In this document: piece after piece, positions 1-8,768 of the stretch
How the letters are laid out: each line of letters begins with the position of its first letter
How positions within the stretch are numbered: position 1 is the first letter of the stretch
DNA from: Kaistia sp. 32K
GTDB taxonomy: Bacteria > Pseudomonadota > Alphaproteobacteria > Rhizobiales > Kaistiaceae
Direction: 5' to 3'
Assembly: GCF_016629525.1 (NCBI RefSeq)
Contig: NZ_AP024269.1
Span: 1,364,001 to 1,428,000 of the forward strand
Length of the DNA stretch: 64,000 nt
Position numbers and translations under genes: made by a program
The notes under the pieces: generated by a model
Told to the model about the DNA's origin: nothing
Database searches by the model: none
What the model saw: the letters and a program-made list of their open reading frames with translations, nothing else

Positions 1-258
1 ACCTCGCTCTCGGCGGCCGGCTTCACCGACATCGAGGTCACGGAAGTCCGCCGCCAGGGCGTCATTCCCGATGCGCATGCCTTTGCGCATGGGCTGGTCT
101 ACGGCAACCCGGCGATCGCCGAGATCCGGGGGCGCGGCGGCGTCGATCCGGAGCGGCTGGTGGACGCGGTTGCCAAGGCACTCCGGGCCGAATTCGGCGC
201 CGATCCCGGCCACATGCCCCTGAAATGGTTCGTCTTCCAGGCGCAGAAGGCGATCTAG
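1..258 (+). CDS. Class I SAM-dependent methyltransferase, C-terminal fragment
   Basis: The reading frame enters from the left edge and stops with TAG at 256-258, so only the last 85 residues are visible. The fragment has the layout of the tail of a small-molecule methyltransferase: a beta-strand (GFTDIEVTEVRR) followed by a helical region and a closing strand (LKWFVFQAQKAI). The SAM-binding motif would lie outside the window, so the substrate cannot be judged. The assignment rests on resemblance to tails of UbiE/Methyltransf_11 proteins and is moderate only. Confidence 0.5.
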   Translation, partial: TSLSAAGFTDIEVTEVRRQGVIPDAHAFAHGLVYGNPAIAEIRGRGGVDPERLVDAVAKALRAEFGADPGHMPLKWFVFQAQKAI

Positions 259-310
259 AGCGTTTTCGAGCGAAGTGGATGCCGGTTCGCGTGAAGAAAA
301 CGCGACCAGA

Positions 311-1234
311 CTAAGCGGTATCGTCCCAGGGCGGCGTCGGCAGGAAACGATCGAACAGGGCATCGAGGACGACGCGAAGCCGGAGCGGCATCGGCCGCTG
401 CAGCGGCCAGACCGCGTGGATCGGCAGCGCGTCGCTGGTCATCTCCGGCAGCACCGTTTCCAGCACACCCGCGCGCAGCATCGGCGCGACGAGCCAGCGC
501 GGCAGGCAGGCGATGCCGTGACCGGCGATCACCGCGTCGGCGATCGCATCGGCGCGGTCGAGCGCGAGGGGGCCGCCGACGGCCGCGACATGGCTCCTGC
601 CCGCGGAATCGACCAGCCGCCAGGGCGTCGGCCGCGCCTGCCGGCGCTCGACGAGGCAATCATGGCCGGCGAGCTCCGCGAGCGTTCCGGGACGGCCGGC
701 GCGGTCGAGATAGGCGGGGGATGCGCAGAGCTGCGTCGTCTGCGTGCCGAGCCGGCGGGCGGCAAGCCCCGCCACATCGTCGAGCGCGCCGATCCGTACC
801 GCGAGATCGATCCCCTCCGTCGTCAGGTCGGCGCGCCGATTGGCGAAGGCGACGTCGAGGCGCAGGCGCGGATGGGCGCGGGCGATCTCGAGCAGGACGG
901 GCAGCACCCATTGCCGGCCGAAGAGAACCGGAATCTCGATCCGCAGCGTCCCCGCCGCCGCGCTGGTGCGCTCGGCGAGGCTCGCCTCGGCGCTCTCCAG
1001 TTCGGCGAGCGCCTTGAGGCAGCTCTCGCGAAACCGGCTGCCCTCGTCGGTGAGGCTCAAGCTCCGGGTGGTGCGGTTGAACAGGCGCACGCCGAGCCGT
1101 GCCTCCAGACGGGCGATCGTCTTGCCGACCGCCGAGCGGCCGAGCCCAAGCCGCTCTCCGGCGCGGGTAAAACTGCCGGCGTCGGCGACTTCGACAAAGG
1201 TGGCGATGCCTTCGAGGCGGGCGAGGTCGATCAT
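311..1234 (-). CDS. LysR-family transcriptional regulator
   Basis: A 307-residue protein of normal LysR length. Residues 1-60 form the winged helix-turn-helix (SFTRAGERLGLGRSAVGKTI, then RLGVRLFNRTTRSLSLTDEG). The remainder is a periplasmic-binding-like effector domain beginning near LRIEIPVLFGRQWVLP. I chose the ATG at 1232-1234 because the HTH begins at once (MIDLARLEG); an upstream in-frame extension would run through the neighbouring promoter region. It is divergent from the SDR gene at 1347, with 112 bp between them. That is the usual arrangement for a LysR protein controlling its neighbour, so the SDR is the likely target (inference). The inducer is unknown. Confidence 0.9.
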   Translation of the reverse strand: MIDLARLEGIATFVEVADAGSFTRAGERLGLGRSAVGKTIARLEARLGVRLFNRTTRSLSLTDEGSRFRESCLKALAELESAEASLAERTSAAAGTLRIEIPVLFGRQWVLPVLLEIARAHPRLRLDVAFANRRADLTTEGIDLAVRIGALDDVAGLAARRLGTQTTQLCASPAYLDRAGRPGTLAELAGHDCLVERRQARPTPWRLVDSAGRSHVAAVGGPLALDRADAIADAVIAGHGIACLPRWLVAPMLRAGVLETVLPEMTSDALPIHAVWPLQRPMPLRLRVVLDALFDRFLPTPPWDDTA

Positions 1235-1346
1235 AGTCGCATGATTGGGGAATTGGGGTCCCGAGTAAAGCGTCCGGTTCCCTGCATACGGTCCTTCATC
1301 GCGCGGATAGTCTAGTTGCCCGCATTCAGCAGCAAGGACGTTTCGC

Positions 1347-2081
1347 ATGACTATCGAGGGCAGGGCGACATTCGAGGGCAGGACCGTCGCGATCATCGGC
1401 GGCGGCTCCGGCATCGGCTTTCGTGTCGCCGAGCTCGCCGCCGCGGCCGGGGCCGAGGTGGTGCTCGGCGGCCGTTCGGCGGAGAGGCTTCAGAAAGCCG
1501 TCGAGACGATCGGGCCGAAGGCGCGCGGCGCCAGCGCGGACCTGGAGGATCGCGCGTCGATCCGCGCCTTCTTCGAGCCGCTGGCGACGCTCGACCATCT
1601 CTTCGTCCCGGCCGCCACCTATACGGTGGGATCGCTGGCGGATCTTTCCGACGAGGATGCCGAAAGCCCGTTCCGGACGAAATTCTGGGGCCAGTACCAC
1701 GCCATCAAGGCCGCCGCGCCGAAGCTCGCATCCGATGGCTCGATCGTGCTGATGGCGGGCGCCGCCGGCGCTCGGCCGCTCAAGGGCGCTGCCGCCTATG
1801 CCGCCTGCAACAGCGCGATCGAGGGGCTCGGCCGCGCGCTGGCGCTGGAGCTCGCCCCGGTCCGGGTCAACACCGTGTCGCCCGGCACGATCGACGGTCA
1901 TCTCTGGCGGAGCCGTCCCGAGGCGATCCGCGAGACGGCCTTCGCGCATTACAGCCGGATCGCGGCGGCCGGCCGTCCAGGCACCGAGGACGAGATCGCC
2001 GATGCCGTGCTTTTCCTGATGCGAAACAGCTTCATGACCGGCACGACGCTCTACGCCGACGGCGGCTACACGCTGCGCTGA
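1347..2081 (+). CDS. SDR-family oxidoreductase with a non-canonical active site
   Basis: A 244-residue Rossmann protein of classical SDR length. The nucleotide-binding glycine motif GGGSGIG is at residues 18-24, and GGR at 41-43 suggests NADP(H) preference. The C-terminal PGTIDG and the last segment (FMTGTTLYADGG) are typical of the family. The active site is odd: Tyr151 is present, but the usual YxxxK reads YAACN, so Asn155 replaces the catalytic Lys. The catalytic Ser strand reads LMAGAAG, and the NAG motif reads PAA. It could be a dehydrogenase with altered chemistry or a binding protein. It is divergent from the LysR regulator and ends 3 bp from the convergent smc stop codon. Confidence 0.85.
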   Translation: MTIEGRATFEGRTVAIIGGGSGIGFRVAELAAAAGAEVVLGGRSAERLQKAVETIGPKARGASADLEDRASIRAFFEPLATLDHLFVPAATYTVGSLADLSDEDAESPFRTKFWGQYHAIKAAAPKLASDGSIVLMAGAAGARPLKGAAAYAACNSAIEGLGRALALELAPVRVNTVSPGTIDGHLWRSRPEAIRETAFAHYSRIAAAGRPGTEDEIADAVLFLMRNSFMTGTTLYADGGYTLR

Positions 2082-2084
2082 CCG

Positions 2085-5000
2085 TCAGCCCGCTTCGCGA
2101 TACTGCTCGGCGGTTTCGAGGTCGACCGACACCAACTGGCTGACGCCGCGCTCGCCCATCGTCACGCCGAAGAGGCGGTTCATCCGCGCCATGGTGATCG
2201 GATTGTGGGTGATCGTCACGAAGCGCGTGTCGGTCGTCCGCGCCATCTCGTCGAGCAGGTTGCAGAACCGCTCGACATTGTGGTCGTCGAGCGGCGCGTC
2301 GACCTCGTCGAGCACGCAGATCGGCGCCGGGTTGGTCAGGAACACGCCGAAGATCAGCGCCAGCGCCGTCAGCGCCTGCTCGCCGCCGGAGAGCAGCGTC
2401 ATCGGTTGCTGCTTCTTGCCGGGCGGGCTCGCCATGATTTCGAGCCCGGCCTCGAGCGGATCGTCCGATTCGGTCAGCTGCAATTCGGCCGCGCCGCCGC
2501 CGAAGAGATGGGTGAACAGCCGCTGGAAATGCCCGTTCACGACGTCGAAGGCGGCGAGCAGCCGCTCGCGGCCCTCGCGGTTCAGGCTGGCGATGCCCTG
2601 GCGCAGCCGGCGGATCGCCTCGATCAGGTCGTCGCGATCCTTGATCAGCGCCTCGCGCCGGGCCGCGACTTCGACCGCCTCGTCGTCGGCGCGCAAATTG
2701 ACGCCGCCGAGCTTCTCGCGCTCCTGCCGCAGCCGGTCGAGCCGGGTTTCGAGCTGGCCGAGATCCGGCACCGGCGCCGAGGGATCGATCTCGGCCTGCT
2801 TGACCACCTCATGCGGCTCGCAATCGAGGATCTCGACGATGCGCGCCTCGATCTCGAGCCGGCGCTCCTGCGTCGCCTTCAGCCGCTCTTCGCCGCGCCC
2901 GCGCTGCTCGCGCGCCTCGGAGAGCGCGGTCATCGCCTCCTGCGACGCCTTGTCGAAGGCGGCGAGCGTCGTCTCCGCCTGTCGCAGCGCGTCGGCGGCC
3001 TGGCGCTTCGCCGCTTCCGCCTTGTCGATCTCGGAGAGCAGCGCGCGGCGCTTCTGCTCGATCTCGGCCGGCGCGTCGGCGAGGCCGCCCCGCTCGGTCT
3101 CGATCTCGGTCCGGCGGCCGGCGAGGATGCGGATCTGGCTGTCGGCGTTGGTGGCGCGCTCCTGCCAGTTCTGGCGCTCGGCGGCGATTGCCGCGAGCCG
3201 GCGGCGGCGGATGTCGGTCTCGCGGGTCAAATTGTCGGCCGCCGCGCGCGCCTCGGAGAGCGCGCCGCGATCCTCCGCGACCGCGCCGCGCAGCACCATG
3301 ACTTCCTGCTGCGCCGCCAGCGGATCGGCGGCGGCGGCGAGCGCCGCCTCGGCCTCGTTCCTCTGCGCCTCGGTCTCGGCGACGGTCGTCGCCATCCGGG
3401 CGCGTGATTCCTCCAGCGCGCCGCGCCGGCTGGTTAGCCGTCCGGCCTCGCGCTCGACGGCGGCGAGCCGGTTGCGGGCCTCGTCGAGGCCGCGCTGCGC
3501 CGCGCGTCCGGCGTCACGCGCCAGTCTTTCCTGTTCCTGCGCCGCGCGCGCGGCAAGGGCTGCCTGCGCCAGCGCATTCTGCCGCTCGGTGACGAGGGTG
3601 CGGGCGCCGATCGCGGCCTCTTCCAGCTCCGCCAGGCGGTTGCGGTTGGCGAGCCGCATCGCGGCGGCGGTGGGGGCTTCGGCGGTGGCGACATAGCCGT
3701 CCCAGCGCCAGAGGTCGCCCTCGCGCGAGACCAGCACCTGTCCCGTCTTCAGCAGGTTCTGCAGGGCAGGGCCATCGGTGCGGGCGACGATGCCGACCTG
3801 CGCCAGGGCGCGCGTCAGAAGCGCCGGCGCCTTGACCTTGACCGCGAGCGGCTGCGCGCCCTCGGGCAGCGCCGGATCGTCGGCGAGCGGCGCGGCGCCG
3901 CGCCAGTGCGCCGCCACCTGGCGGTCGTCCGACGCGTCGAGCGCGTCGCCGAAGGCGGCGGCCAGCGCCGCCTCAAAACCCTTGGCGACGGAAAGCGTGT
4001 CGAGGAGCGGCGGCCTCCGGCCGGCCTGCGCGCCGGAGCCGAGGATCTTGGCCAGCGTCCGCGCCTCGGTCTCGATGCCGGAAAGGGCGCGCTCGGCCTC
4101 GGCGAGCGGGGTCCGCGCGGTCGTCTCGTTGTCGCGCGCCTGGACCGACTGGCGCTCGGCCGCGACCGCCTTCTCCTCGGCGGCAGCGACCGCGGCCTCG
4201 CCGGCGGCGACGGCTTCCTGTGCGGGCGCGACGCCGGGAAGCTCGGCAATCTGGCGCACCAGCGCGATCAGCTCGCGGTCGACATCGGCCAGCTGGCTGC
4301 TGGCGCGCATCGTGCGTTCGCCCGCCTCGCGGTGGGCGCGTTCGAGTTCCGATTTCCGCGCCGCGATCGCCGCATGCGCCGCGGTCGCCTCGGCAAGTTT
4401 GCGCTCCGTCTCACCGAGCTTCGATTCGGCCAGGCCGCGGGCGGCGTCCGCCTCGGCCTGCTTGCCGACGGCGTCCTGTTCCTCGCGGCGCAGCGTCTGT
4501 TCCTCGGCATCGAGGCGTTCGAGGATGGCGGCGTTCTCGCTCACCATGCGCTGCTCGCGCTGGATGTCCTCGTTCAATTGCGCGAGGCGGCGGTCGAGGT
4601 CGACGAGCCGCTCCTTCATCCGCTTCTCGTCGCTGTCGAGCTGCTCGCGGGCGAGCGTCAGGCGCTGCAGCGCGGCGGCGGCGCCGGCCTCTCCCTCGCG
4701 CAGGCCCGGCAGCACGCTCGCGGCGACGGCCTGGTCGCGCGCGGCCTTCGCCTGCGCCTCGCTGCGCGCCACGACCGTCTCGCCGGCGGCAGCGAGCGCG
4801 GTCTCGGCGTCGCGCATCTGCACGGCAGCCGCCAGCATGCGCAGATAGAGGACGGTCGCCTCGGTCTTGCGGATGTCGGCGGAGAGATTGCGATAGCGGT
4901 TGGCCTGCCGCGCCTGCCGCTTCAGGGCTTCCAGCTGATTCTCCAGCTCGGAAAGCACGTCCTCCAGCCGCTCGAGGTTCTGCTCGGCGGCGCGGAGCCG

Positions 5001-5546
5001 CAGCTCCGCCTCGTTGCGGCGGGAATAGAGGCCGGAAATGCCGGCGGCTTCCTCCAGCACGGCGCGGCGGGCCTGCGGCTTGGCCGAGATCAGCTCGCCG
5101 ATCCGACCCTGGCCGACCATGGCCGGCGAACGCGCGCCGGTCGAGGCGTCGGCGAAGAGCAACTGGACGTCACGGGCGCGCACGTCCTTGCCGTTGATCT
5201 TGTAGACGGAGCCCGATTCTCGCTCGATCCGGCGGGTGACTTCCAGCACGTCGGCATCATTGAAGGCGGCCGGGGCCTTGTGGTCGTGATTGTCGACGAC
5301 GAGGGTGACTTCGGCGGTATTGCGGGCCGGGCGCTTGCCGCTGCCGGCGAAGATGACGTCGTCCATGCCCGACGCGCGCATGTTCTTGTACGAGCTTTCG
5401 CCCATCACCCAGCGCAGCGCCTCGACGAGGTTCGACTTGCCGCAGCCATTCGGCCCGACGACGCCGGTCAGCCCCGGCTCGATCAGGAAGTCCGTGCCTT
5501 CGACGAAGGACTTGAAGCCGTGAACGCGGAGCCGCGTGAATTTCAT
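2085..5546 (-). CDS. smc: Chromosome segregation protein SMC
   Basis: A 1153-residue SMC ATPase, full length for a bacterial condensin subunit; it compacts and segregates the chromosome with ScpA and ScpB. The N-terminal Walker A is GPNGCGKSN (residues 31-39). A long Ala/Glu/Arg-rich coiled coil follows, then a hinge at about 505-640 (GRRPPLLDTLSVAKGFEAAL onward) and a second coiled coil. The C-terminal head has the signature LLSGGEQALTALAL and the Walker B region ICVLDEVDAPLDD. The start MKFTRLRVHGFKSF is the standard SMC N terminus. It follows the dsbA-like gene on the same strand, separated by an intrinsic terminator, so it probably has its own promoter. Confidence 0.97.
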   Translation of the reverse strand: MKFTRLRVHGFKSFVEGTDFLIEPGLTGVVGPNGCGKSNLVEALRWVMGESSYKNMRASGMDDVIFAGSGKRPARNTAEVTLVVDNHDHKAPAAFNDADVLEVTRRIERESGSVYKINGKDVRARDVQLLFADASTGARSPAMVGQGRIGELISAKPQARRAVLEEAAGISGLYSRRNEAELRLRAAEQNLERLEDVLSELENQLEALKRQARQANRYRNLSADIRKTEATVLYLRMLAAAVQMRDAETALAAAGETVVARSEAQAKAARDQAVAASVLPGLREGEAGAAAALQRLTLAREQLDSDEKRMKERLVDLDRRLAQLNEDIQREQRMVSENAAILERLDAEEQTLRREEQDAVGKQAEADAARGLAESKLGETERKLAEATAAHAAIAARKSELERAHREAGERTMRASSQLADVDRELIALVRQIAELPGVAPAQEAVAAGEAAVAAAEEKAVAAERQSVQARDNETTARTPLAEAERALSGIETEARTLAKILGSGAQAGRRPPLLDTLSVAKGFEAALAAAFGDALDASDDRQVAAHWRGAAPLADDPALPEGAQPLAVKVKAPALLTRALAQVGIVARTDGPALQNLLKTGQVLVSREGDLWRWDGYVATAEAPTAAAMRLANRNRLAELEEAAIGARTLVTERQNALAQAALAARAAQEQERLARDAGRAAQRGLDEARNRLAAVEREAGRLTSRRGALEESRARMATTVAETEAQRNEAEAALAAAADPLAAQQEVMVLRGAVAEDRGALSEARAAADNLTRETDIRRRRLAAIAAERQNWQERATNADSQIRILAGRRTEIETERGGLADAPAEIEQKRRALLSEIDKAEAAKRQAADALRQAETTLAAFDKASQEAMTALSEAREQRGRGEERLKATQERRLEIEARIVEILDCEPHEVVKQAEIDPSAPVPDLGQLETRLDRLRQEREKLGGVNLRADDEAVEVAARREALIKDRDDLIEAIRRLRQGIASLNREGRERLLAAFDVVNGHFQRLFTHLFGGGAAELQLTESDDPLEAGLEIMASPPGKKQQPMTLLSGGEQALTALALIFGVFLTNPAPICVLDEVDAPLDDHNVERFCNLLDEMARTTDTRFVTITHNPITMARMNRLFGVTMGERGVSQLVSVDLETAEQYREAG

Positions 5547-5584
5547 GACGCGGCACCGGCGCTGGAGAATTCGATACGCATAGC

Positions 5585-5609
5585 AAAAACCCTCCCCGAT
5601 GGGGGAGGG
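5585..5609 (-). terminator. Rho-independent terminator of the DsbA-like gene
   Basis: On the minus strand a perfect 8-bp stem CCCTCCCC / GGGGAGGG with a 4-base loop is followed directly by five T residues. It lies about 80 bp beyond the stop codon of the thioredoxin gene and 40 bp before the smc start codon, so it should separate the two transcripts. Confidence 0.75.
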
Positions 5610-5690
5610 GAACTCAGTGAAGAGACGGAACGATACCGGGCGTCAGGAGGCGACGCCCCCCGACGGGTCCGGCCGATGCGCGGCGCGCGA

Positions 5691-6332
5691 TCAGGACGCC
5701 AGCAGCTTTTCCATTTCCTCGAAGGAGAGCGCACCCGGATGCTTGGCCCCGTTGATAAAGAAGGTCGGGGTCGAATTGACGCCGAACTGCGACGCCGCCC
5801 GTTCCTTCACGGAATTCACACCATCGAGCAGGGCCTGGTTTTTCAAGGTCAGCTCGAAAGTCTCCTGTGTAAAACCGACCTGCTTGGCGATGGCGAGCAG
5901 CGCGCTGACCGGATCGTCGACGAAGGCCCACTTCTCCTGCTGGTCGAACAAGAGGTCGACCATCTCGAAGAATTTGTCGTTCGGCGCGGCGTGCGCCAGC
6001 ATGATCGCGGCGGTCGCCAGCGGATCGAGCGGGAAGTCGCGCAGGATGAAGTACACCTTGCCGGTGTCGATGTACTTCTCTTTCAGCGGCTTCCAGGTGG
6101 TGTCGTGGAAGTGCTTGCAGTGCGAGCAGGTGAGCGACATGTACTCGATCACGGTGATCGGCGCCTTCGGATCGCCGAGCGTCTTGTCGCCGAGCGGGCC
6201 GGGCTTCATCAGCTCGGCGACGTCGACCTTCTCGCCGGCGGCCTGAGCGGCGCGCGGCAGCAGGGAAAGGGCGCCGATGGCGAGCGAGCCGGCTCCGACC
6301 TGGCCAAGAAACTGTCTGCGATTGAACGTCAC
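5691..6332 (-). CDS. DsbA-family thioredoxin, Tat-exported
   Basis: A 213-residue thiol-disulfide oxidoreductase of the DsbA/Thioredoxin_4 type. The N terminus NRRQFLG followed by a hydrophobic stretch and ARAAQAAG-like cleavage region is a twin-arginine export signal. The active site is CSHC (Cys69-Cys72), preceded by the strand VIEYMSLT. The cis-proline loop is STPTF near residue 188. It should act in the periplasm on disulfide bonds of exported proteins. Its place between dciA and smc is a conserved neighbourhood in this order rather than evidence of a functional link. Tat rather than Sec export is notable for this family but common in Hyphomicrobiales. Confidence 0.9.
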   Translation of the reverse strand: MTFNRRQFLGQVGAGSLAIGALSLLPRAAQAAGEKVDVAELMKPGPLGDKTLGDPKAPITVIEYMSLTCSHCKHFHDTTWKPLKEKYIDTGKVYFILRDFPLDPLATAAIMLAHAAPNDKFFEMVDLLFDQQEKWAFVDDPVSALLAIAKQVGFTQETFELTLKNQALLDGVNSVKERAASQFGVNSTPTFFINGAKHPGALSFEEMEKLLAS

Positions 6333-6429
6333 GGTTCCTGTTCTCCTTGTGCGCCGGTCGACCCGGTGCGGGACGGCGGAGCGATTGACACGCTTTGCGC
6401 GAAACTTATCCGATCAATTGCGGCGTTTG

Positions 6430-6951
6430 TCAGCCCGATGGCTGGCGCGGCGCTTTGACCGACGAATAAACGCCCCGTCCGAGCCGCGCGAGCGCCTCGC
6501 GCAGACCGTCGCTTTCGACCGAGGCGACGGTCGAGGCGACCTCCTGCTCCTCGACCTTGGTCAGGGGAGGCGGCGCCACCACGCGCGGCGGCGGCCGCGA
6601 GACGACGCCCTGCACGATCTTCAATTGCGTCACCGCGCCGAAGCCGAGGAAGCCGTTGATTCGGTCGAGCAGCACATTGGTCTCGTGCTGCAGATAGATC
6701 GCCATGCCCGAATCGACCCGGATCACCAGCGTCGCGCCGCCCGGCGCCTTGGCCTGGTCGCGGCGTGGCCAGGTGATCTTTTCCGGCAGGGTGGTGGTGG
6801 CGTAGCGCGGGCCGACGATGTCGGACCAGGCGGAGATCAGGTCCGCCGTCGCGAAGCCGCGCTTGGCGCAGACCGGGGCAATGACGCCGCCGATCAGGGC
6901 GCCGATGCTCTGCGGGCCGCGCCTGGCCTTGATGTTGGTGTTGTCGCTCAT
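6430..6951 (-). CDS. DUF721/DciA-family protein
   Basis: A 173-residue protein with the DUF721 (DciA) core at about residues 12-110: SIGALIGGVIAPVCAKRGFA, then the W-x-x-I-V-G-P motif (AWSDIVGPRYA) and LVIRVDSGMAIYLQHE. DciA is the ancestral loader and partner of the replicative helicase DnaB in bacteria lacking DnaC. The C-terminal third is Pro/Val-rich and probably disordered. It stands upstream of the DsbA-like gene on the same strand with a 97-bp gap. Family membership is well supported; a helicase-loading role in this organism is an inference from the family. Confidence 0.85.
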   Translation of the reverse strand: MSDNTNIKARRGPQSIGALIGGVIAPVCAKRGFATADLISAWSDIVGPRYATTTLPEKITWPRRDQAKAPGGATLVIRVDSGMAIYLQHETNVLLDRINGFLGFGAVTQLKIVQGVVSRPPPRVVAPPPLTKVEEQEVASTVASVESDGLREALARLGRGVYSSVKAPRQPSG

Positions 6952-7086
6952 GCCCCTGTTGTCGCATGATGGCCGGGCGCTGTGAACGCCGTGCTCGCCA
7001 CGGATTCGCCCTTTTGGTCAAAACGACTCGTTTCCGTTCGAATAAAATACAATAAAATCAAGCGGTTAAAGGTTGTTCACGGCTTC

Positions 7087-7115
7087 TTGACACAGTGGGG
7101 AGGCCTCACTATGGT
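7087..7115 (+). promoter_or_regulatory. Sigma-70 promoter of the F0 ATP synthase operon
   Basis: A perfect -35 hexamer TTGACA (7087-7092), a 17-base spacer and a -10 hexamer TATGGT (7110-7115), located 67 bp upstream of the atpI start codon. Position, spacing and strand make it the best candidate promoter of the whole F0 operon. Confidence 0.8.
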
Positions 7116-7181
7116 GCGCGCGGTTTCGGGGGCGGCGAGAAGCTTTGACAGGCTTTACCGTCACTTGGCAGGGATGACGCG

Positions 7182-7577
7182 ATGAGCGACACGGGTTCGC
7201 CAGGTGATGGAGAGAAGATCAAGCGCATGGCCGAAGACGAAGCCGCGTTGTCCGAAAGGTTGCGCGCGCTCAGCCAGAAGCTCGACAAGGCTCAGGGCGA
7301 GGCGAAGAAGGCGGACGCCGATGATCCATCGGTGCGGGTCAATGCTCAAGGTATGAGCGTGGCCCTGCGGGTGGTCAGCGAGTTCGTCTCGGGGGTGATC
7401 GTCGGCGCCGGTCTCGGCTGGATGATCGACCACTGGCTCGGCACGTCGCCGTGGGGAATGATCATTCTCCTCTTGCTTGGCTTCGTCGCAGGTGTTCTTA
7501 ACGTCCTGCGTTCGATCGGCAAGGTAGCGCAGCCCGAGGCACGGCAGGTGTCGTCCCGGGACAAGAAGGCGAAGTAA
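7182..7577 (+). CDS. atpI: ATP synthase accessory protein AtpI
   Basis: A 131-residue protein. Residues 1-60 are charged and helical (Lys/Glu/Asp-rich, cytoplasmic). Two membrane helices follow: about 62-83 (VVSEFVSGVIVGAGLGWMID) and 90-110 (WGMIILLLLGFVAGVLNVLR). AtpI assists assembly of the c-ring and is not a stoichiometric subunit. It is the first gene of the operon, 57 bp before atpB. The pattern and position are those of alphaproteobacterial AtpI. Confidence 0.92.
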   Translation: MSDTGSPGDGEKIKRMAEDEAALSERLRALSQKLDKAQGEAKKADADDPSVRVNAQGMSVALRVVSEFVSGVIVGAGLGWMIDHWLGTSPWGMIILLLLGFVAGVLNVLRSIGKVAQPEARQVSSRDKKAK

Positions 7578-7633
7578 GTTTTAGGGTCGTGGCATAGGCC
7601 TCGGTCGGAACTCAGGCGAAGAAGGCGGGCTCG

Positions 7634-8386
7634 GTGGCTAACGATCCGATCCATCAGTTTCACATCCAGGAATTCTTCCAGATCGGCACGATCGGGGACA
7701 CGGAGTTCCATTTCACCAACTCCGCCTTTGCGATGGGTGCTACGGTGGCGATCGTCGCCGGCTTCCTCTACCTCGCGACCGCGAAGAACAGCCTGATCCC
7801 CGGCCGCCTGCAGTCGGTCGCGGAGCTCTCCTACGAATTCGTCGCCAGCACGCTGCGATCCAGCGCCGGCAAGGAGGGGATGCGCTTCTTCCCCCTCGTG
7901 TTCTCGCTGTTCATGTTCATCCTCGTGGCGAACTTCTTCGGAATGTTCCCCTATTTCATGACGGCCACCAGCCAGATCATCATTACCTTCCTGCTGTCGA
8001 TGACGGTCATGCTGACGGTGGTCGGCTACGGCTTCGCCAAGCACGGCTTCGGCTTCCTCGGGCTGTTCGTGCCGAGCGGCGTGCCGATGGCGGTCGTGCC
8101 GCTGGTGTCGGCGATCGAGGTCATCTCGTTCCTCTCGCGTCCGATCAGCCTCTCCGTCCGTCTCTTCGGCAACATGCTTGCCGGTCACATCACCCTGAAG
8201 GTGTTCGCCGGTTTCGTGGCGAGCCTGGCCAGCCTCGGCGCGCTCGGTATCGGCGGCGCGATCCTGCCGCTGGTCATGACGGTCGGCCTCACGGCCCTCG
8301 AATTCCTGGTCGCATTCCTCCAGGCCTACATTTTCACGGTCCTCACCTGCATGTATCTGAACGACGCCCTCCATCCCGGGCATTGA
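7634..8386 (+). CDS. atpB: ATP synthase F0 subunit a
   Basis: A 250-residue integral membrane protein with five to six hydrophobic helices. The essential arginine lies in the conserved segment [17 protein letters not shown], and the C-terminal helix ends [19 protein letters not shown], typical of subunit a. It forms the proton half-channels next to the c-ring. The start is GTG at 7634; no better ATG keeps the conserved N terminus [12 protein letters not shown]. It is followed 62 bp later by atpE. Confidence 0.97.
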   Translation: MANDPIHQFHIQEFFQIGTIGDTEFHFTNSAFAMGATVAIVAGFLYLATAKNSLIPGRLQSVAELSYEFVASTLRSSAGKEGMRFFPLVFSLFMFILVANFFGMFPYFMTATSQIIITFLLSMTVMLTVVGYGFAKHGFGFLGLFVPSGVPMAVVPLVSAIEVISFLSRPISLSVRLFGNMLAGHITLKVFAGFVASLASLGALGIGGAILPLVMTVGLTALEFLVAFLQAYIFTVLTCMYLNDALHPGH

Positions 8387-8448
8387 TCAGCAGGTCGGCG
8401 AAGTTACACGTTCTTCCAACCCGAAATTACGTCTTCAAGGAGCATAAA

Positions 8449-8676
8449 ATGGAAGCGGAAGCTGCAAAGTTCATCGGTGCTGGTCTTGCCTGCTTCGGCA
8501 TGGCCGGAACGGCTCTCGCCCTCGGCAACATCTTCTCGAACTACCTGTCGGGCGCGCTGCGCAACCCGTCGGCAGCTGATGGCCAGTTCGGCCGCCTGAT
8601 CCTCGGCTTCGCCGTGACGGAAGCTCTCGGCATCTTCTCGCTGCTGGTCGCGCTGCTCCTGCTCTTCGTGGTCTGA
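8449..8676 (+). CDS. atpE: ATP synthase F0 subunit c
   Basis: A 75-residue proteolipid with two transmembrane helices joined by the polar loop ARNPS (Arg38-Asn39-Pro40). The proton-carrying acid is Glu58 in helix two (FAVTEALGIFSLLVALL). The ATG at 8449 is chosen because a strong Shine-Dalgarno AAGGAG (8437-8442) stands 6 bases before it, the best ribosome-binding site in the operon. That suits the high copy number of c per complex. Two hairpins follow the stop codon. Confidence 0.98.
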   Translation: MEAEAAKFIGAGLACFGMAGTALALGNIFSNYLSGALRNPSAADGQFGRLILGFAVTEALGIFSLLVALLLLFVV

Positions 8677-8684
8677 TCCTTCTG

Positions 8685-8750
8685 GGCCGCCGCAAGGCGG
8701 CCGGGTGAAGCCCCATGCGGCGGCCTCGTGCCGTCGCATGTGTTTTATTC
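8685..8750 (+). promoter_or_regulatory. Two hairpins between atpE and the b' gene
   Basis: The first hairpin (8685-8702) has a perfect 7-bp stem GGCCGCC/GGCGGCC closed by a GCAA tetraloop. The second (8714-8740) pairs CATGCG-G-CGG with CCG-T-CGCATG across one mismatch and is followed by TGTTTTATTC, resembling an intrinsic terminator. They lie just after the atpE stop codon. They may stabilise the atpE message or attenuate transcription into the b genes, giving more c than b subunits (inference). Confidence 0.6.
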
Positions 8751-8768
8751 TACGATCTGGGGTCTTCG

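Noticed and set aside
3906..6458. An open frame of 850 codons opposite smc and the DsbA-like gene
   Set aside because: It is an Arg/Gly/Leu-rich shadow of high-GC coding sequence on the other strand, with no family motif.
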